In this document: in pieces, positions 7,954-18,781 of the stretch
Position numbering within the stretch: the stretch's first letter is position 1
Layout of the letters: each line of letters starts with the position of its first letter
Assembly: GCA_964453995.1 (NCBI GenBank)
Contig: CAYVQC010000002.1
Location: 56,955-120,954, forward strand
From: SKVR01 sp964453995
GTDB taxonomy: Bacteria; Bacteroidota; Bacteroidia; Bacteroidales; UBA7960
Length of the DNA stretch: 64,000 nt
Reading direction: 5' to 3'
Made by a program: the position numbers and the translations under genes
Notes under the pieces: model-generated
What the model saw: the letters and a program-made list of their open reading frames with translations, nothing else
What the model was told of the DNA's origin: nothing
The model's database searches: none

Positions 7954-8816
7954 GAATTTAAATTTAACAGGCTAAAGTAATAATGATGGGGAATATTGTC
8001 AAAACCATCGCTGTACTTAAACAGTTCGCTGCGAGGACCAAAGGTTACTGCCTTAACGTAAAGCCTCAGTTTTTTGTAGAATTCACTTTCAATACTCACT
8101 TCGCCATAAATCATGGTATTGAGGTTTTCAGCCTGCAACCCAAGTTGTTCAAGAACAAAAAACAGGTAATAGAAAAGGTCGTCCCAGGTTTTGTAAGAAA
8201 AGGAGTTGTAGAAGCTAAGATTGCTATCTTCAAAAATAAGCACTTCAAAATGCCCCCTTTGAACATGTAAAACCAACTCAGGGCTAAACCTGCCATAACG
8301 CACCATGTAAAGGATATTCTCAATGAGGCAGGTGGAATTATGACGAATACGGCAGCCCGGAAACAGGAAGTTTATTTTCTGCAACAATACTTTTGGAAAA
8401 GGATAAAGGGCATAAGCCGAAAGATTGTTGAGTTTATCAGTTTTTATATCATGATCGTCATCGGGATAAATATTGAAGTTCAGAAAACTCTTCTTTTCCA
8501 GATATGAGAACAGCTCTGTAGGAACAAAAGTTACCTTCGGGCTAACATAAGAAAAACTGATTCGTTGATAGAAATAAGAGAGAAATTTCTTTTCCCGGGC
8601 AAATTGCTCAAGAAATTCACTTATCTGCTGAAAGTCCTTCACTCCTTCTTCCAGGGCAAAGGATTCAAGAAGTGTGTAACGAAACCGCTCTGTGTCCAGC
8701 ACACAATAAGAAAATCCATCGGGCGAAAGCTCGATGGATAAAAAATTTTTTCCGGAATTGTTTAATACATGTTCCGCATCATGAATACTCAGAAGTTCTT
8801 GAAAAGGAATATGCAT
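7944..8816 (-). CDS. DUF3822 family protein
   Basis: This 290-residue protein matches the DUF3822 family by its position immediately before rsmD and by its content: alternating strands with an SIELSPDGFSYCVLD-type opening, which resembles the start of actin-like ATPase folds. No catalytic residues can be assigned. The stop overlaps rsmD by 10 bp, so translation is probably coupled. It is conserved within Bacteroidota and its role is not established. Confidence 0.8.
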   Translation of the reverse strand: MHIPFQELLSIHDAEHVLNNSGKNFLSIELSPDGFSYCVLDTERFRYTLLESFALEEGVKDFQQISEFLEQFAREKKFLSYFYQRISFSYVSPKVTFVPTELFSYLEKKSFLNFNIYPDDDHDIKTDKLNNLSAYALYPFPKVLLQKINFLFPGCRIRHNSTCLIENILYMVRYGRFSPELVLHVQRGHFEVLIFEDSNLSFYNSFSYKTWDDLFYYLFFVLEQLGLQAENLNTMIYGEVSIESEFYKKLRLYVKAVTFGPRSELFKYSDGFDNIPHHYYFSLLNLNSCG

Positions 8817-8831
8817 TATCGTATGGATTTA

Positions 8832-9425
8832 TTACTCCCAGTTACCGTCGGTAGATGCTTCAAACATAGATCCTACGCGTAAGCCTTGTTCGATATCACG
8901 GGTGTAATAAACTTTCCAGCGATCCATATCTTCCAGATAATCTTCGGGTAAAGCATAAGCTTCAAAAACGGGGAGCTCTGTCAAACCTCTTTCTATCTTA
9001 CTTGCATCCATGGTAAACTTTACCCCGTCAGTAAAAGGAACAAAGGGCAAGGAATCGATAGGATAATTTGCATTGGTCAACAGGCTGTCTGTGGTGCTAA
9101 TCCAGGATGTATCCCTTTGTACAATCCCCATGTCTACAGCTTCACTTTCTGTGAGTGTATCGGGTACAGTACCAATAGCGCGGATTACAGGCAAAGAGTC
9201 AGTCTTGTAGAATTCTACCAGAGAATCAAGGTCGCTGGTAAATCTGCCAAAACGTGAACGGTGTGCAATCTGCACCTGGCGAATATCCTTCAACCGTTGT
9301 ACAATTACAGCCTCTCTGTGGGCTACTTCCTGGTTAAAACGAACAGGCTCCAAAACACTTTCATAAATTAAATAACCCAGCACAACAATCACAAGGGCCA
9401 ATACAATTTGAATAATAGTTTTCAT
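8832..9425 (-). CDS. Conserved membrane-anchored protein of unknown function
   Basis: The 197-residue product has one hydrophobic segment at residues 4-22, then a helical stretch (about 28-60) rich in Arg, Glu and Gln, then a strand-rich C-terminal domain that ends in GSMFEASTDGNWE. The layout of a single N-terminal helix plus a globular domain resembles pseudopilins, but there is no prepilin peptidase motif. It lies 15 bp upstream of the DUF3822 gene on the same strand and should be co-transcribed. I do not recognise a function. Confidence 0.7.
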   Translation of the reverse strand: MKTIIQIVLALVIVVLGYLIYESVLEPVRFNQEVAHREAVIVQRLKDIRQVQIAHRSRFGRFTSDLDSLVEFYKTDSLPVIRAIGTVPDTLTESEAVDMGIVQRDTSWISTTDSLLTNANYPIDSLPFVPFTDGVKFTMDASKIERGLTELPVFEAYALPEDYLEDMDRWKVYYTRDIEQGLRVGSMFEASTDGNWE

Positions 9426-9736
9426 TTGTCAGTAATTTTATTTGGTTGTTTTATTGTTATTCACCATGGTTGGTACCTGCTAAAACACAAGGCCACATGG
9501 ATGCATCTAAAATAAATTTGAAACAATGATTCTAATTGCTTAGTAGGTTAAAATACCACGAAAAATTCCTATGGAAATATTCATCTTTATATGGAATACC
9601 TCAAATCTCTATGCATATCAAAGACTTTCACAGGGTATTATTTGAACAGTGCAAATATTCAATTTTTTTTTCAAACCCACTAATAATTTCTTAAAAACAT
9701 TACAAAAAAACACTCTGCCAAATGCATTACCTGCTA
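9426..9736. other. Intergenic region downstream of lptD
   Basis: This 311-bp AT-rich stretch separates two minus-strand genes. I see no credible ORF, no strong hairpin terminator after lptD, and no clear TAnnTTTG element for the downstream gene, only weak approximations. Confidence 0.5.
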
Positions 9737-12523
9737 TTAGAACGACCTATCGAGGTGGTCCGCTCTGCGGGTCAGTTTCAGATCTTGCAACACACTGGAT
9801 TTCACCCGTAGGGTAAGGTTATAGCTTTTCCTGAATCCAAAGGGCACCCAGTTGATAAGCAATTCCCAGCAATGCAAATCGCGGTAAAGGTCTATAGAAG
9901 TGTATGTGATCTGTTTTTGATCAAAATTGTATCCACTGGAAAATCCAATGCGCCAGTTTGGGGTCAGGTTAATATCTCCTGAAAAATTAAGTGATTGATT
10001 GATGGATGGTTCCCTGATCTGTTCAGACCCAATGACATTGATCCCATAAGTAAGAGAATAGGAAAACCTTAATGACCAGGGTACTGAGTAGTCTATAACC
10101 CCTGGATTTACCGGTGTATCCATTACTGGTTGCTCTTCCGTTCCCAGGCTCTCATCCTCCGGAGGCAATCCCCCCGTTTCACCGGGTCTTTGCTGTAAGT
10201 TAGACTGCATAGGGCCACGTTGGGCTTCTCCCTGCTTTGAATTAAGATTGTAGTTAAACTTGAGCGACCATGAGCTGTTTCGCAATCTTAACAGGCGCTT
10301 TTCAGTATTCCACAAGAAAGTATTATAAGAGAATCCCAACGAATCGGCAGCATATGGCGACCAGGTGCTGGAGTAAGAAACATCAAACTGGCCGAAAAGC
10401 CGTGTACGCCCACTGATCCTGATATCGCTCATATTAAGTGAATCACGGGCAAGATCATAGCTTGTTGAGAGGGTAAGATTATCGATCAGTGCAATTTTGC
10501 GTTCTCCGTTTACTGTATCATTTCTGTTGCGCACTTTCATTTCAAGATTGTTGCTTACAGAAAAATTTAAAGAGCCTGATCTTCCTTCGGCAGGTGTTCC
10601 ATAAATAAAGTTCCTGAAGTAAGAATATTTCACAGGTTCATCCAGATTAGGGTTTTCATATGTACCGTAATAGCCCCAGAAAGGATCGGAAAAATCGGGC
10701 CGGAGGGAGAAACCCAATGAAGGAGAAATTACATGCCGAATGGCCATTACCGGACCACGGGCAAATTGCACCATACCATAGGCCCGGGTGTTGAGAGATG
10801 AAGAATAGCTGAAATCCCTCACACCCCAAAACCCCTTTAAGGTATCAGTTACTACGCGGCCCCCCTGTACATCGGATAAACCGTTTTCATCAGGGGAGTC
10901 GGTCAGCCATCTTTGTTCGTGTTTTTCAAAATACCATCTTTCGGTATAATTAATACTGTTGCTCAGGTTGAAATGACGCAGCACCCTGAAACTGTGGCTG
11001 AGGGGTATGCTGGTCTGGACTCCGTTTCGCAGATTTTCAAACATAGCCGGGGTAAACATATCCTCCTCGGTTGTACGAATCTGGTTGCTGGCCGTTGTAT
11101 TTACATTCATGGTAATCTCTTCATACCAGCGCAACTTACCTTCCGGTTCCTTCCTGCGAAAGGGGTAGAACCTTGCCACACTGAAGGTAATATCGGGTAA
11201 GCTCAGGTCAACCGAATTATTGTTGGTATTCTGGCTGTGACGGGCGTTTACTGAAAAACTATACCTGTCGGCCCAATTGGCCGAATAACTGATGCTCGAG
11301 GAGAATGTATTGGAAAGGTAATCATTGGTAGTGACGGGGTTGTAACGGTTGTACTGGCTGCTCCCTGCGTTTACATTGGCCCTGAAAATACTGTTGGGCC
11401 TGGCTTTGGGATCCTGGTTGTGGTTCCAAACCACCCTGAAGTCGCGATTTCTTTCATAGCCCGGTAAATTTTCTTCTCCCAGTATGTTTATGGCATAATT
11501 TACATTAAAACTTCCATTATATTTATATCTTTTCCTGTAGCTCGATCCCACCCTGGCAGCCCAGCTACCTCGTGAGTAGATATCTCCACGCAGGGAAAGA
11601 TCAATATAATCGCTGATTCCCCAATAAAAACCGCCATTCTCAAGGTAAAAACCCCGGTTGTTGGTTTCTCCGTAAGAAGGAATGATAATACCTGAGGCCT
11701 GTCCCTGCGTATTGGGGAAGAAGCCAAAAGGCAGAATCAACGGTGTGCGCACCCCTGCAATGGTCAAACGGGGAGCACTGGTGATGATCTTATCGTTGGG
11801 AACGATCTTGGCCCTATTGAAGGAAATATGAAAATGGGGATCGGGATTGTCGCAGGTAGTATATTTTCCGTCGCTCACATGAATCACCCTTGATTCCATA
11901 ATCTTTACCACATCACCATGGAGGAAACCTTCAGCCTCTTCGGTAACAACCTGCACGGTTCTTCCTTTCTGGGTTTCAAAGTTGTAACGAATCTCCGCCG
12001 ATTCGAAACTCTGATCTCCTTCTGTAAACACAGGATTGCCCACAATAGCCCCCAGCGAATCAGGCATTCCCACTGCAAAGAGTTCATTTTTGCGAAAGTC
12101 AAGATTAACATATTCAGCTGTAAGATGAATATTTCCATATTTCAGGTCGGCTTCACCATAAAGATGAACAACCTGGCGCCTAACATCAAATCTTATGGAA
12201 TCGCGGGCCGAATAATCCACCTGAGCATCCAGTATCACTCCGCTTCCTCTCTGGCGGGTTGGCTCACCGGGTAAGTCAGGGCCTGCAAGGGTGTCGGGAG
12301 TGAGGGTATCGGCCTGGTTCAGTTCGGCCGGAGCAATGGTATCATTGCTGATGTTGTAAACCGGGGTAAGGGTATCTGCTACGTTGCCTGGGTTGATGAG
12401 GGTATCCTGCATATGTAGAGAGACGGCCATGCGATGCAAACCGGCCGCGATCCCCTTGTTTATAAAATAAAAAATACAAATGGAGAGGATAATAAAAAAC
12501 TTGAATACTAAGCTTGTACGCAA
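9737..12523 (-). CDS. lptD: LptD-like outer-membrane LPS assembly protein
   Basis: LptD is the outer-membrane beta-barrel that inserts lipopolysaccharide into the outer leaflet. The 928-residue product begins with a hydrophobic N-terminal segment (about 7-26). A periplasmic OstA/LptA-like beta-jellyroll follows (about 95-230, with DARVDY-like, DSIRFDVRRQVVHLYGEADLKY-like strands). The remaining 650 residues are a long series of amphipathic strands rich in Tyr, Asn and Ser, as expected of a barrel. The Bacteroidota form is diverged from E. coli LptD. It is divergent from the amidase gene with 223 bp between the two starts. An envelope-biogenesis neighbourhood (amidase, MCE protein, PBP4) supports the call. 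Confidence 0.85.
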   Translation of the reverse strand: MRTSLVFKFFIILSICIFYFINKGIAAGLHRMAVSLHMQDTLINPGNVADTLTPVYNISNDTIAPAELNQADTLTPDTLAGPDLPGEPTRQRGSGVILDAQVDYSARDSIRFDVRRQVVHLYGEADLKYGNIHLTAEYVNLDFRKNELFAVGMPDSLGAIVGNPVFTEGDQSFESAEIRYNFETQKGRTVQVVTEEAEGFLHGDVVKIMESRVIHVSDGKYTTCDNPDPHFHISFNRAKIVPNDKIITSAPRLTIAGVRTPLILPFGFFPNTQGQASGIIIPSYGETNNRGFYLENGGFYWGISDYIDLSLRGDIYSRGSWAARVGSSYRKRYKYNGSFNVNYAINILGEENLPGYERNRDFRVVWNHNQDPKARPNSIFRANVNAGSSQYNRYNPVTTNDYLSNTFSSSISYSANWADRYSFSVNARHSQNTNNNSVDLSLPDITFSVARFYPFRRKEPEGKLRWYEEITMNVNTTASNQIRTTEEDMFTPAMFENLRNGVQTSIPLSHSFRVLRHFNLSNSINYTERWYFEKHEQRWLTDSPDENGLSDVQGGRVVTDTLKGFWGVRDFSYSSSLNTRAYGMVQFARGPVMAIRHVISPSLGFSLRPDFSDPFWGYYGTYENPNLDEPVKYSYFRNFIYGTPAEGRSGSLNFSVSNNLEMKVRNRNDTVNGERKIALIDNLTLSTSYDLARDSLNMSDIRISGRTRLFGQFDVSYSSTWSPYAADSLGFSYNTFLWNTEKRLLRLRNSSWSLKFNYNLNSKQGEAQRGPMQSNLQQRPGETGGLPPEDESLGTEEQPVMDTPVNPGVIDYSVPWSLRFSYSLTYGINVIGSEQIREPSINQSLNFSGDINLTPNWRIGFSSGYNFDQKQITYTSIDLYRDLHCWELLINWVPFGFRKSYNLTLRVKSSVLQDLKLTRRADHLDRSF

Positions 12524-12544
12524 TTCTTTTTAATATTATTTTTG
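12513..12544 (+). promoter_or_regulatory. Predicted amidase promoter overlapping lptD start
   Basis: A -33-like CTTG (12513-12516) is followed after 20 bp by TATTTTTG (12537-12544), an exact TAnnTTTG match. Transcription would begin near 12551 and leave a leader of about 195 nt before the amidase GTG. The promoter overlaps the start codon of the divergent lptD gene (12521-12523). Confidence 0.4.
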
Positions 12545-12746
12545 CACAATATGTGGGCTTATATCACGTATGTATTCTGAGTAACCTTGATTCATACGAG
12601 TTTCAGTATTATTTTGCCCGGGAATTAAGATCCGTTAAAAAGAGGATGAAATTGCTGATCCCTGTCAATGAAAATCTTAAGCAGTATTGTGGCCGCAATC
12701 CCGGTATAATTCAAGCGCAAAACTATAAAAAAACAAGCAATAATAA

Positions 12747-13913
12747 GTGAAACGAAAGATTATAATTTTTGGTATATTTTCCCTTCTTTTACTGTTTTCG
12801 GTACCCTTGCATGCCGACCGGCAGGGTTTTGTGCGCAAGGTGGTGATCGATCCCGGTCATGGGGGTCGTGATCCGGGAGCCATTGGTGCAAAATCGAAGG
12901 AAAAAGATATTGTTCTGGCTATTGCCCTTAAATTGGGGGGATACATTGACAAGAATTTTGATGACGTGGAAGTTATTTATACACGCACCACCGACGAATT
13001 TATTGAATTGCACCGAAGGGCACAAATTGCCAACGAAAACAAGGCAGATCTTTTTATTTCCATTCATTGCAATTCTGTTCGTTCCAACCGGCCTTTTGGT
13101 TCTGAAACCTGGGTGATGGGATTACACAAAAGCAAAGAAAACCTCGAAGTAGCCAAGAAGGAAAATGCTTCCATTTTGTATGAGGAAGACTACATGGAAA
13201 CCTACGGTGGTTACGATCCCAATTCTCCCGAGTCGAATATCATTTTCAGTATGTTCCAAAACCTTTATCTCAACCAAAGCCTTATGATGGCTTCCCTGGT
13301 ACAAAACCAGTTTCATGACAGGGCAGGCCGGCACGACCGCGGCGTTAAACAGGCCGGCTTCCTGGTTTTATGGAACATCACCATGCCGGGTATTTTGGTG
13401 GAAGCTGGATTTCTGAGCAATCAGAAGGAAGAGCTTTATCTTTTATCAGAAACAGGCCAGGCCCACATCGCTTCTGCTATTTTCAGGGCTTTCAGGGAGT
13501 ATAAACAATACCATGATAATATTGCCCGGCAACAACTGGCTTCTCATACACCCGAAGACAAACAGGCTGAACCGGAGGAAGATCCGGTTAGCTCTGATCA
13601 AACTCTCCCGCATAATCCCACTTCAACTAACACTGGTGAGCCGGTAATCAGCTTCAGGGTCCAATTTGCCACCACATCAGTAGAACGACCGGCTGATGCC
13701 GAAGAGTTTAAAGGCCTCAAGGGAGTAAGCTTTTATGTTCACGACGGGCTTTACAAATACACTGTCGGGAATGAAAAAACCCTTGAAGCTGCTGCCCGTA
13801 TCCAACAAAACCTGCACAAGATTGGTTTTACAGATGCCTTTGTGGTTGCTTTTAAAAATGATGAAAGAATATCGGCCTCCGAGGCAATGAGATTGATCAG
13901 GCATGATCAGTAA
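12747..13913 (+). CDS. N-acetylmuramoyl-L-alanine amidase with SPOR-like tail
   Basis: This periplasmic zinc enzyme cleaves the amide between MurNAc and the peptide stem of peptidoglycan during cell separation. The product has 388 residues and a GTG start. A signal peptide covers residues 1-23. The Amidase_3 domain runs from about 31 to 255 with the zinc-ligand motif VIDPGHGGRDPGAIG (His38), a glutamate just after (about 52) and SIHCNS near 105. A linker rich in Pro, Glu and Thr leads to a C-terminal domain (about 300-388) that resembles a SPOR peptidoglycan-binding domain. It is followed by the MCE gene on the same strand. Confidence 0.93.
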   Translation: MKRKIIIFGIFSLLLLFSVPLHADRQGFVRKVVIDPGHGGRDPGAIGAKSKEKDIVLAIALKLGGYIDKNFDDVEVIYTRTTDEFIELHRRAQIANENKADLFISIHCNSVRSNRPFGSETWVMGLHKSKENLEVAKKENASILYEEDYMETYGGYDPNSPESNIIFSMFQNLYLNQSLMMASLVQNQFHDRAGRHDRGVKQAGFLVLWNITMPGILVEAGFLSNQKEELYLLSETGQAHIASAIFRAFREYKQYHDNIARQQLASHTPEDKQAEPEEDPVSSDQTLPHNPTSTNTGEPVISFRVQFATTSVERPADAEEFKGLKGVSFYVHDGLYKYTVGNEKTLEAAARIQQNLHKIGFTDAFVVAFKNDERISASEAMRLIRHDQ

Positions 13914-14018
13914 GTTTTTGGAAGGCAATATTTACCATGCTAATCTCAATGTGTTTATTTCATCAATACTCCGGTCACTGTTCAAATACAATTTTTCAAG
14001 TCTAAAACCCATACAACT

Positions 14019-14972
14019 GTGAAAATATCACGCGAAATAAAAATTGGAATTCTTGCTTTTGCAGCAATACTATTATTCATCTGGGGGCTCAATTACCTGA
14101 AAGGAAAGGATATCTTAAACAGGCAGGTAAATTTCTTTGCCATTTATGACGATGTAACCGGATTGATTGAGTCAAATCCGGTATCTCTCAATGGGGTAAG
14201 CATTGGCCAGGTAGACCGCATCAGTTTCATGCCCGATGGCAGTGGACGGATCATTGTGGAATGCATTGTTAACCAGGAGGTTTTCATCCCCGAAAATTCT
14301 ACTGCCGTATTGACCGGAATGAGCCTCACCGGCAGCCGGGAGATTATTATCCAGTTGGGCGATTCGCCCGCTTCCCTCAGCAGGGGCGACACCCTGGAAT
14401 CTTCACAAATTTCGTCACTCCAGGATGAAGTCAGCCAACTGGTAACTCCCATAATGCAAAGGGCTGATGAATTATTCGGCCAGATTGACTCAGTGATGGT
14501 GGTTTTCCAGTCTATTTTCAATCAACAAACAGTGGTGAATCTGGTAAGCAGTTTTGAAAGTATTCAGCAAACTCTTGAAAACCTTGAAAATACTACCACC
14601 AACCTTGACAATACCATTGAAGGGGAAACCACCCGCATTTCGGCAATCATGGCCAATGTAGAGTCTATTAGCACCAATCTTAACAACAATAATGAAGCCC
14701 TCACCAATATCATTAATAATTTCTCTTCTGTTTCTGACAGCCTGGCTGCTGCCAATATACAGCAAACCCTTACCGATGCCGAACAAAGCCTTGAAAGCCT
14801 TAGTACGATCCTGAACAAGATCGAAAACGGGGATGGTTCTTTGGGGTTGCTGGTAAATGATGAGGAGTTGTATAACAACCTGACCAACTCTTCCAGGCAA
14901 CTGGAACTATTGATGGAAGATATTCGCAAAAATCCCGGCAATTACATCAGGGTGTCTGTATTTGGCAGGTAA
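14019..14972 (+). CDS. MlaD/MCE family lipid-transport protein
   Basis: MCE proteins form periplasmic rings or tubes that carry phospholipids between membranes, working with an ABC transporter. The 317-residue product starts at GTG 14019. It has one N-terminal membrane helix (about 10-27), an MCE domain (about 38-115, with GLIESNPVSLNGVSIGQV), and a long coiled-coil-like C-terminal region rich in Asn, Thr and Glu with NLENTTTNLDNTI-type heptads. The MlaE permease and MlaF ATPase are not in this window. It lies 105 bp after the amidase and 37 bp before the PBP4 gene. Confidence 0.93.
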   Translation: MKISREIKIGILAFAAILLFIWGLNYLKGKDILNRQVNFFAIYDDVTGLIESNPVSLNGVSIGQVDRISFMPDGSGRIIVECIVNQEVFIPENSTAVLTGMSLTGSREIIIQLGDSPASLSRGDTLESSQISSLQDEVSQLVTPIMQRADELFGQIDSVMVVFQSIFNQQTVVNLVSSFESIQQTLENLENTTTNLDNTIEGETTRISAIMANVESISTNLNNNNEALTNIINNFSSVSDSLAAANIQQTLTDAEQSLESLSTILNKIENGDGSLGLLVNDEELYNNLTNSSRQLELLMEDIRKNPGNYIRVSVFGR

Positions 14973-15009
14973 ATGTAAACCTTTGTTTTTACATAAAAAT
15001 CGTTCTGCT

Positions 15010-16512
15010 ATGAAACTCACAAGGCTTTTAATCCTTATCCTCATTCTTGTTATTACCTTAATTATCGTAGGATTTGTTTCGCCAGGCACCGGCAATACAC
15101 CCCAAGAGGGCAGTATAAAAAAAGTACTGGCTGACTTTGCCAAAGATGAGTCGCTACAAAGCGCTTCGTGGGGTTTCTATGCTTTGGATACGCGCACGGG
15201 CAGGGAAATCATCTCCCATAATCCGGATCTGGCACTTATACCCGCTTCCACACAAAAAGCCATTACCACGCTCACCTCTCTGTCTATACTGGGCAGCGAC
15301 TACCGCTATCAAACCCTGCTACAGTACGATGGGCCCATAGTAAACGGTGTACTGAAAGGGAACATTTACATTACCGGAACAGGAGACCCCACCCTGGGTT
15401 CAACGATGATGGCAGATTCCCTGGCACTCCGCAACGTATTTCTGTATTGGTTGAATGATCTCAATGCCTCGGGAATCACCAAGGTTGAAGGAAACATTAT
15501 TGCCGACGCTAGCTGGTTCGATGACCATATGATACCTGCGAAATGGATTTGGGAAGACATTGGAAACTACTACGGAGCTGGTGCACACGCTCTAACCGTA
15601 AATGAAAACATGTATACGGTATTTTTTGAACCAGGTATAATGGAAGGTGCAACAGCGCAGGTAATCAGGACAGAACCTGTTGTGCCCGATATGGTCTTTC
15701 ACAACGACGTAACCACTGGTCCCCGGGGCAGTGGCGACAGGGTATATATCTATGGCTCGCCTTATAGCCCGCAAAGGTGGCTCACAGGTACCGTTCCCCT
15801 GGGAGAAAGCAATTTTGCAGTAAAGGGCTCGCTGCACGACCCGGGAATGTTCCTGGCATATGCACTGCAGACCTTTCTTAAGGAAAATAATATTGAAGTC
15901 AATGGTACTGCCCGCACCCATCGCAATATGCCCGAAAAGACTATGCCGGATGCCCGGATCACGCTCTCGCGCTGGCTCTCACCCCCAATGGAAGATATTG
16001 CTGCCCGCACCAACTTCAGCAGCGTAAACACCTATGCTGAAAACCTTGTAAAAACATTGGGCCGACATGTAAAAGATGAGGGGAGCTTTGCTGCCGGAAC
16101 ACAGGCTGTGGTGGAATTTTGGGAAGAAATGGGTATTGACACCAGAGGAATGCGCATGCACGATGGTAGTGGTCTTTCTCCCTACAACAATGTAACAGTA
16201 AAACAGCTCACCCAGATGCTTTACTTCGCCTCACGCAACGAGGCATTGTACCAAAGCCTGGTGAAAGGTCTGCCCATTGCCGGTCGCAATGGCTCACTGA
16301 AAGGGATGTTTGCCTCTACCCCATCAGCAGGAGTACTTGCCGCCAAAAGTGGTTTTCTGGGTAATGTAAGATCATACACAGGTTACACCCGCTGCAACGA
16401 CGGTCATTTGATCGCCTTTACCATTATTATAAACAACTACAGTGGCAGCGCACTGGAAATGCGCCGCAAAATGGAAGTGGTAATGAATGCCCTTACGGGG
16501 ATGAAGTTGTGA
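15010..16512 (+). CDS. dacB: D-alanyl-D-alanine carboxypeptidase/endopeptidase (PBP4, S13)
   Basis: This penicillin-binding protein trims or cleaves peptidoglycan cross-links in the periplasm. I place the start at ATG 15010 (500 residues) because it gives a signal anchor (MKLTRLLILILILVITLIIV). The longer ORF from 14962 overlaps the MCE gene. The serine-protease motifs of family S13 are present: SxxK as STQK (80-83), SxN as SVN in SSVNTYAEN, and KSG in AAKSGFLGNV near the C-terminus. A long insert between SxxK and SxN is typical of PBP4. It forms an envelope gene set with the upstream amidase and MCE genes. Confidence 0.95.
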   Translation: MKLTRLLILILILVITLIIVGFVSPGTGNTPQEGSIKKVLADFAKDESLQSASWGFYALDTRTGREIISHNPDLALIPASTQKAITTLTSLSILGSDYRYQTLLQYDGPIVNGVLKGNIYITGTGDPTLGSTMMADSLALRNVFLYWLNDLNASGITKVEGNIIADASWFDDHMIPAKWIWEDIGNYYGAGAHALTVNENMYTVFFEPGIMEGATAQVIRTEPVVPDMVFHNDVTTGPRGSGDRVYIYGSPYSPQRWLTGTVPLGESNFAVKGSLHDPGMFLAYALQTFLKENNIEVNGTARTHRNMPEKTMPDARITLSRWLSPPMEDIAARTNFSSVNTYAENLVKTLGRHVKDEGSFAAGTQAVVEFWEEMGIDTRGMRMHDGSGLSPYNNVTVKQLTQMLYFASRNEALYQSLVKGLPIAGRNGSLKGMFASTPSAGVLAAKSGFLGNVRSYTGYTRCNDGHLIAFTIIINNYSGSALEMRRKMEVVMNALTGMKL

Positions 16513-16663
16513 GGAGGAGTATAAATTACACCCAAGGCGTTGGCATTGGGCTGGAATCATTTACCCTTTCAGGGCGGATTCTATAGATACAGGTTTTTAA
16601 ATAAATCTTATATGAACAATACAAGGCTTTGTTTATGAAAACCGATATTTATGTTTTATAACA

Positions 16664-18781
16664 TCAATCAATAATCTGAACTTTCCTGCTGATCAAACCA
16701 GAATCTGTTGTAATTCTCAGGAAGTACAATCCGGGTTTAATTCCGGCTTTGTGAACGGAAAAGAAATTGTTATTGATTTTGCTACTGAAGATAACCCGTC
16801 CGGAAATATCAATCATTTCAACGTATTTCATTGTAATGTCTGATACAAGGTGAAACCCATTTTTTGCAGGATTGGGATAAACCGTTACACTAAACAAACT
16901 GCTCTTGTCTTCCTCAACGTTTAGTCCGTTTGAGAACTTTCCTACCAGAACCCTATCTTCAGCCGGCATATCAAAGGAAAATTCCAAATCATCGCTTATC
17001 TTTTCGTTGAGTATATACCAACCAACAAATGAGTAGATAGTATCAGGAATTGCATTTACGGTTACAGCCTCCCCAATTTGATAGGTTCCATCACCCGAAA
17101 CAACTGCACTACCCGGCGGATATGCCAGTACCTTTAGATTGGCTGTAGTGGAAGGTATAGCTGAAAAATGAGCAATGATGGTTTTATGGCTATTCATTGT
17201 AAGATTTACTGTTGAATTTCCCGAGTTCAAATCACCTGTCCATCCTGTAAAAGTCCAGTTGTCATCCGGGATGGCTTCCAGGGAATAAACTTTGCCCTGA
17301 ACCGCAGCTATGGGCTGGGAATAGTTCTGATTGTCTGCTGTAATACTCCCCTGACCATTGATCCTGATAACAAGCGAATACTTGTCACGCAAAAAAGGAT
17401 ATCCGTTGTTCTGATTGTTGTTTTCTGCCCAAATCGTTGCAAAATCCCATCCTTCGTAAGTATTCGAGGCATGGGGAAAGGTCATTTCCCATGTTTCTCT
17501 TGGCTCACCACCCAGCGAAGAGTTGGATCCTGAGGTCTCAGAATTCCAGTAGCTGAACTCCACCAGATCAGCCGATGCACCGGTAGCCACAAGTGCTCCA
17601 TCGCGTGTATCTGCAGTTACCATACCTGTGTTATAGGTATTAGAGGTATTAGGCACATAACCTTCTCCCCATTCCGGTATATCATCATTCAAGGCAACAA
17701 TGCCGGCAATGGCATCTGTTCCTGAAACATTACCCCTGTTATAGCAATCACTAATTATTGCATACTCATTACCACCGGTTATCCCCCCTGCAAAATTGTA
17801 AGCCTCAATATTTCCTATATTGCTACTCTGGGTGATTAAACTGTAATACTCATTCACGCCGGATATTCCACCCACTGCACCAAATCCGGAAATATTTCCT
17901 GAGTTATGACAGTTTGTAACCGTAGCATCAAAAGATCTACCCTTTTTGTCATATTCCCCTGGCATAATGTTTCTGTTGTAGCCTACAATTCCCCCAACTA
18001 AACCAGAAGCTTCTACTGTAGCGCTGTTACTGCAATTCATAACCAAAGAACCTACACTTTCACCAATCAGACCACCCACTTCATTATAACCTGCCAGGGT
18101 ACCACTTACCTGGCAGTTGGACATAACGGATGAGCGCAGATTTCCTGCAATGGCACCTGTTTTATCCTTTGCGGTAATATTTACATTGGTAAGGGTAATA
18201 TTGGTAAGTGTGGCATTTCCTGTAATTGCGAAAAGGCCCTGCATGTTTTGTTGAGGTCTGTTGATGAATAGACCATCGATTGAAAAACCATTTCCATTGT
18301 AAGACCCGGAAAACCTGGTGATACCATCACCTATGGGGTTCCAGCCTTCGCCCTGGTTCCACTGTGAACCGGTGAGGTTAATATTTGCTGATTGCAGGAA
18401 ATGTGATGCAGGATAGTAACGGATGGCATTCAAATGATGATGGTTAGCCACCAGGTAAGGATTCTCGATTGAACCATCTCCACCTGCAAACCAGGGAAAG
18501 AAGAAAATTGTGGTTGTATTGGATGGAGTTGCTTCTTCTTCGTTATACACAGCTATTATCTTATACTGATAAATAGTAGAATGCGATACAGTATTATCAG
18601 AATAAAAATGAGTGTTTCCGGCTACTGCGGCGAAAAACGAACCATCTCTTATTACCCGGTATTGCGAAGGAGCCCCAACAGAAGGCGGATCCCATGAAAC
18701 CAAAACCCTGTTACCATCTACAACCGATGTAACATTTGAAACCGGGGTATGCTGAGCCGGATAATTTGAGTCTTCCGGTTC
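16664..18781 (-). pseudogene. C-terminal part of split GLUG/T9SS surface protein
   Basis: This open frame continues the 18782-19837 frame exactly; only the TAA at 18782-18784 separates them. It encodes a fibronectin-III-like segment (LVSWDPPSVGAPSQYRVIRDG...), a second block of GLUG repeats with recurring GGI-G or GGLIG motifs, and two bacterial repeat domains of the InlB/Flg_new type (WTFTGWTGD and YSFVGWYI). A T9SS type A sorting domain ends it (VTVYPNPAKNGF, ISGRVIFS, LKPGLYFLRI-like, KVQIID). It has no signal peptide and no good start codon: the first possible start is TTG at 18703, inside the fibronectin domain. On its own it could not be exported. It is best read as the downstream half of a nonsense-split gene. 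Confidence 0.85.

Noticed and set aside
12514..12750. 78-codon plus-strand ORF between lptD and the amidase
   Set aside because: It overlaps the amidase promoter and leader, begins inside lptD and has no recognisable content.
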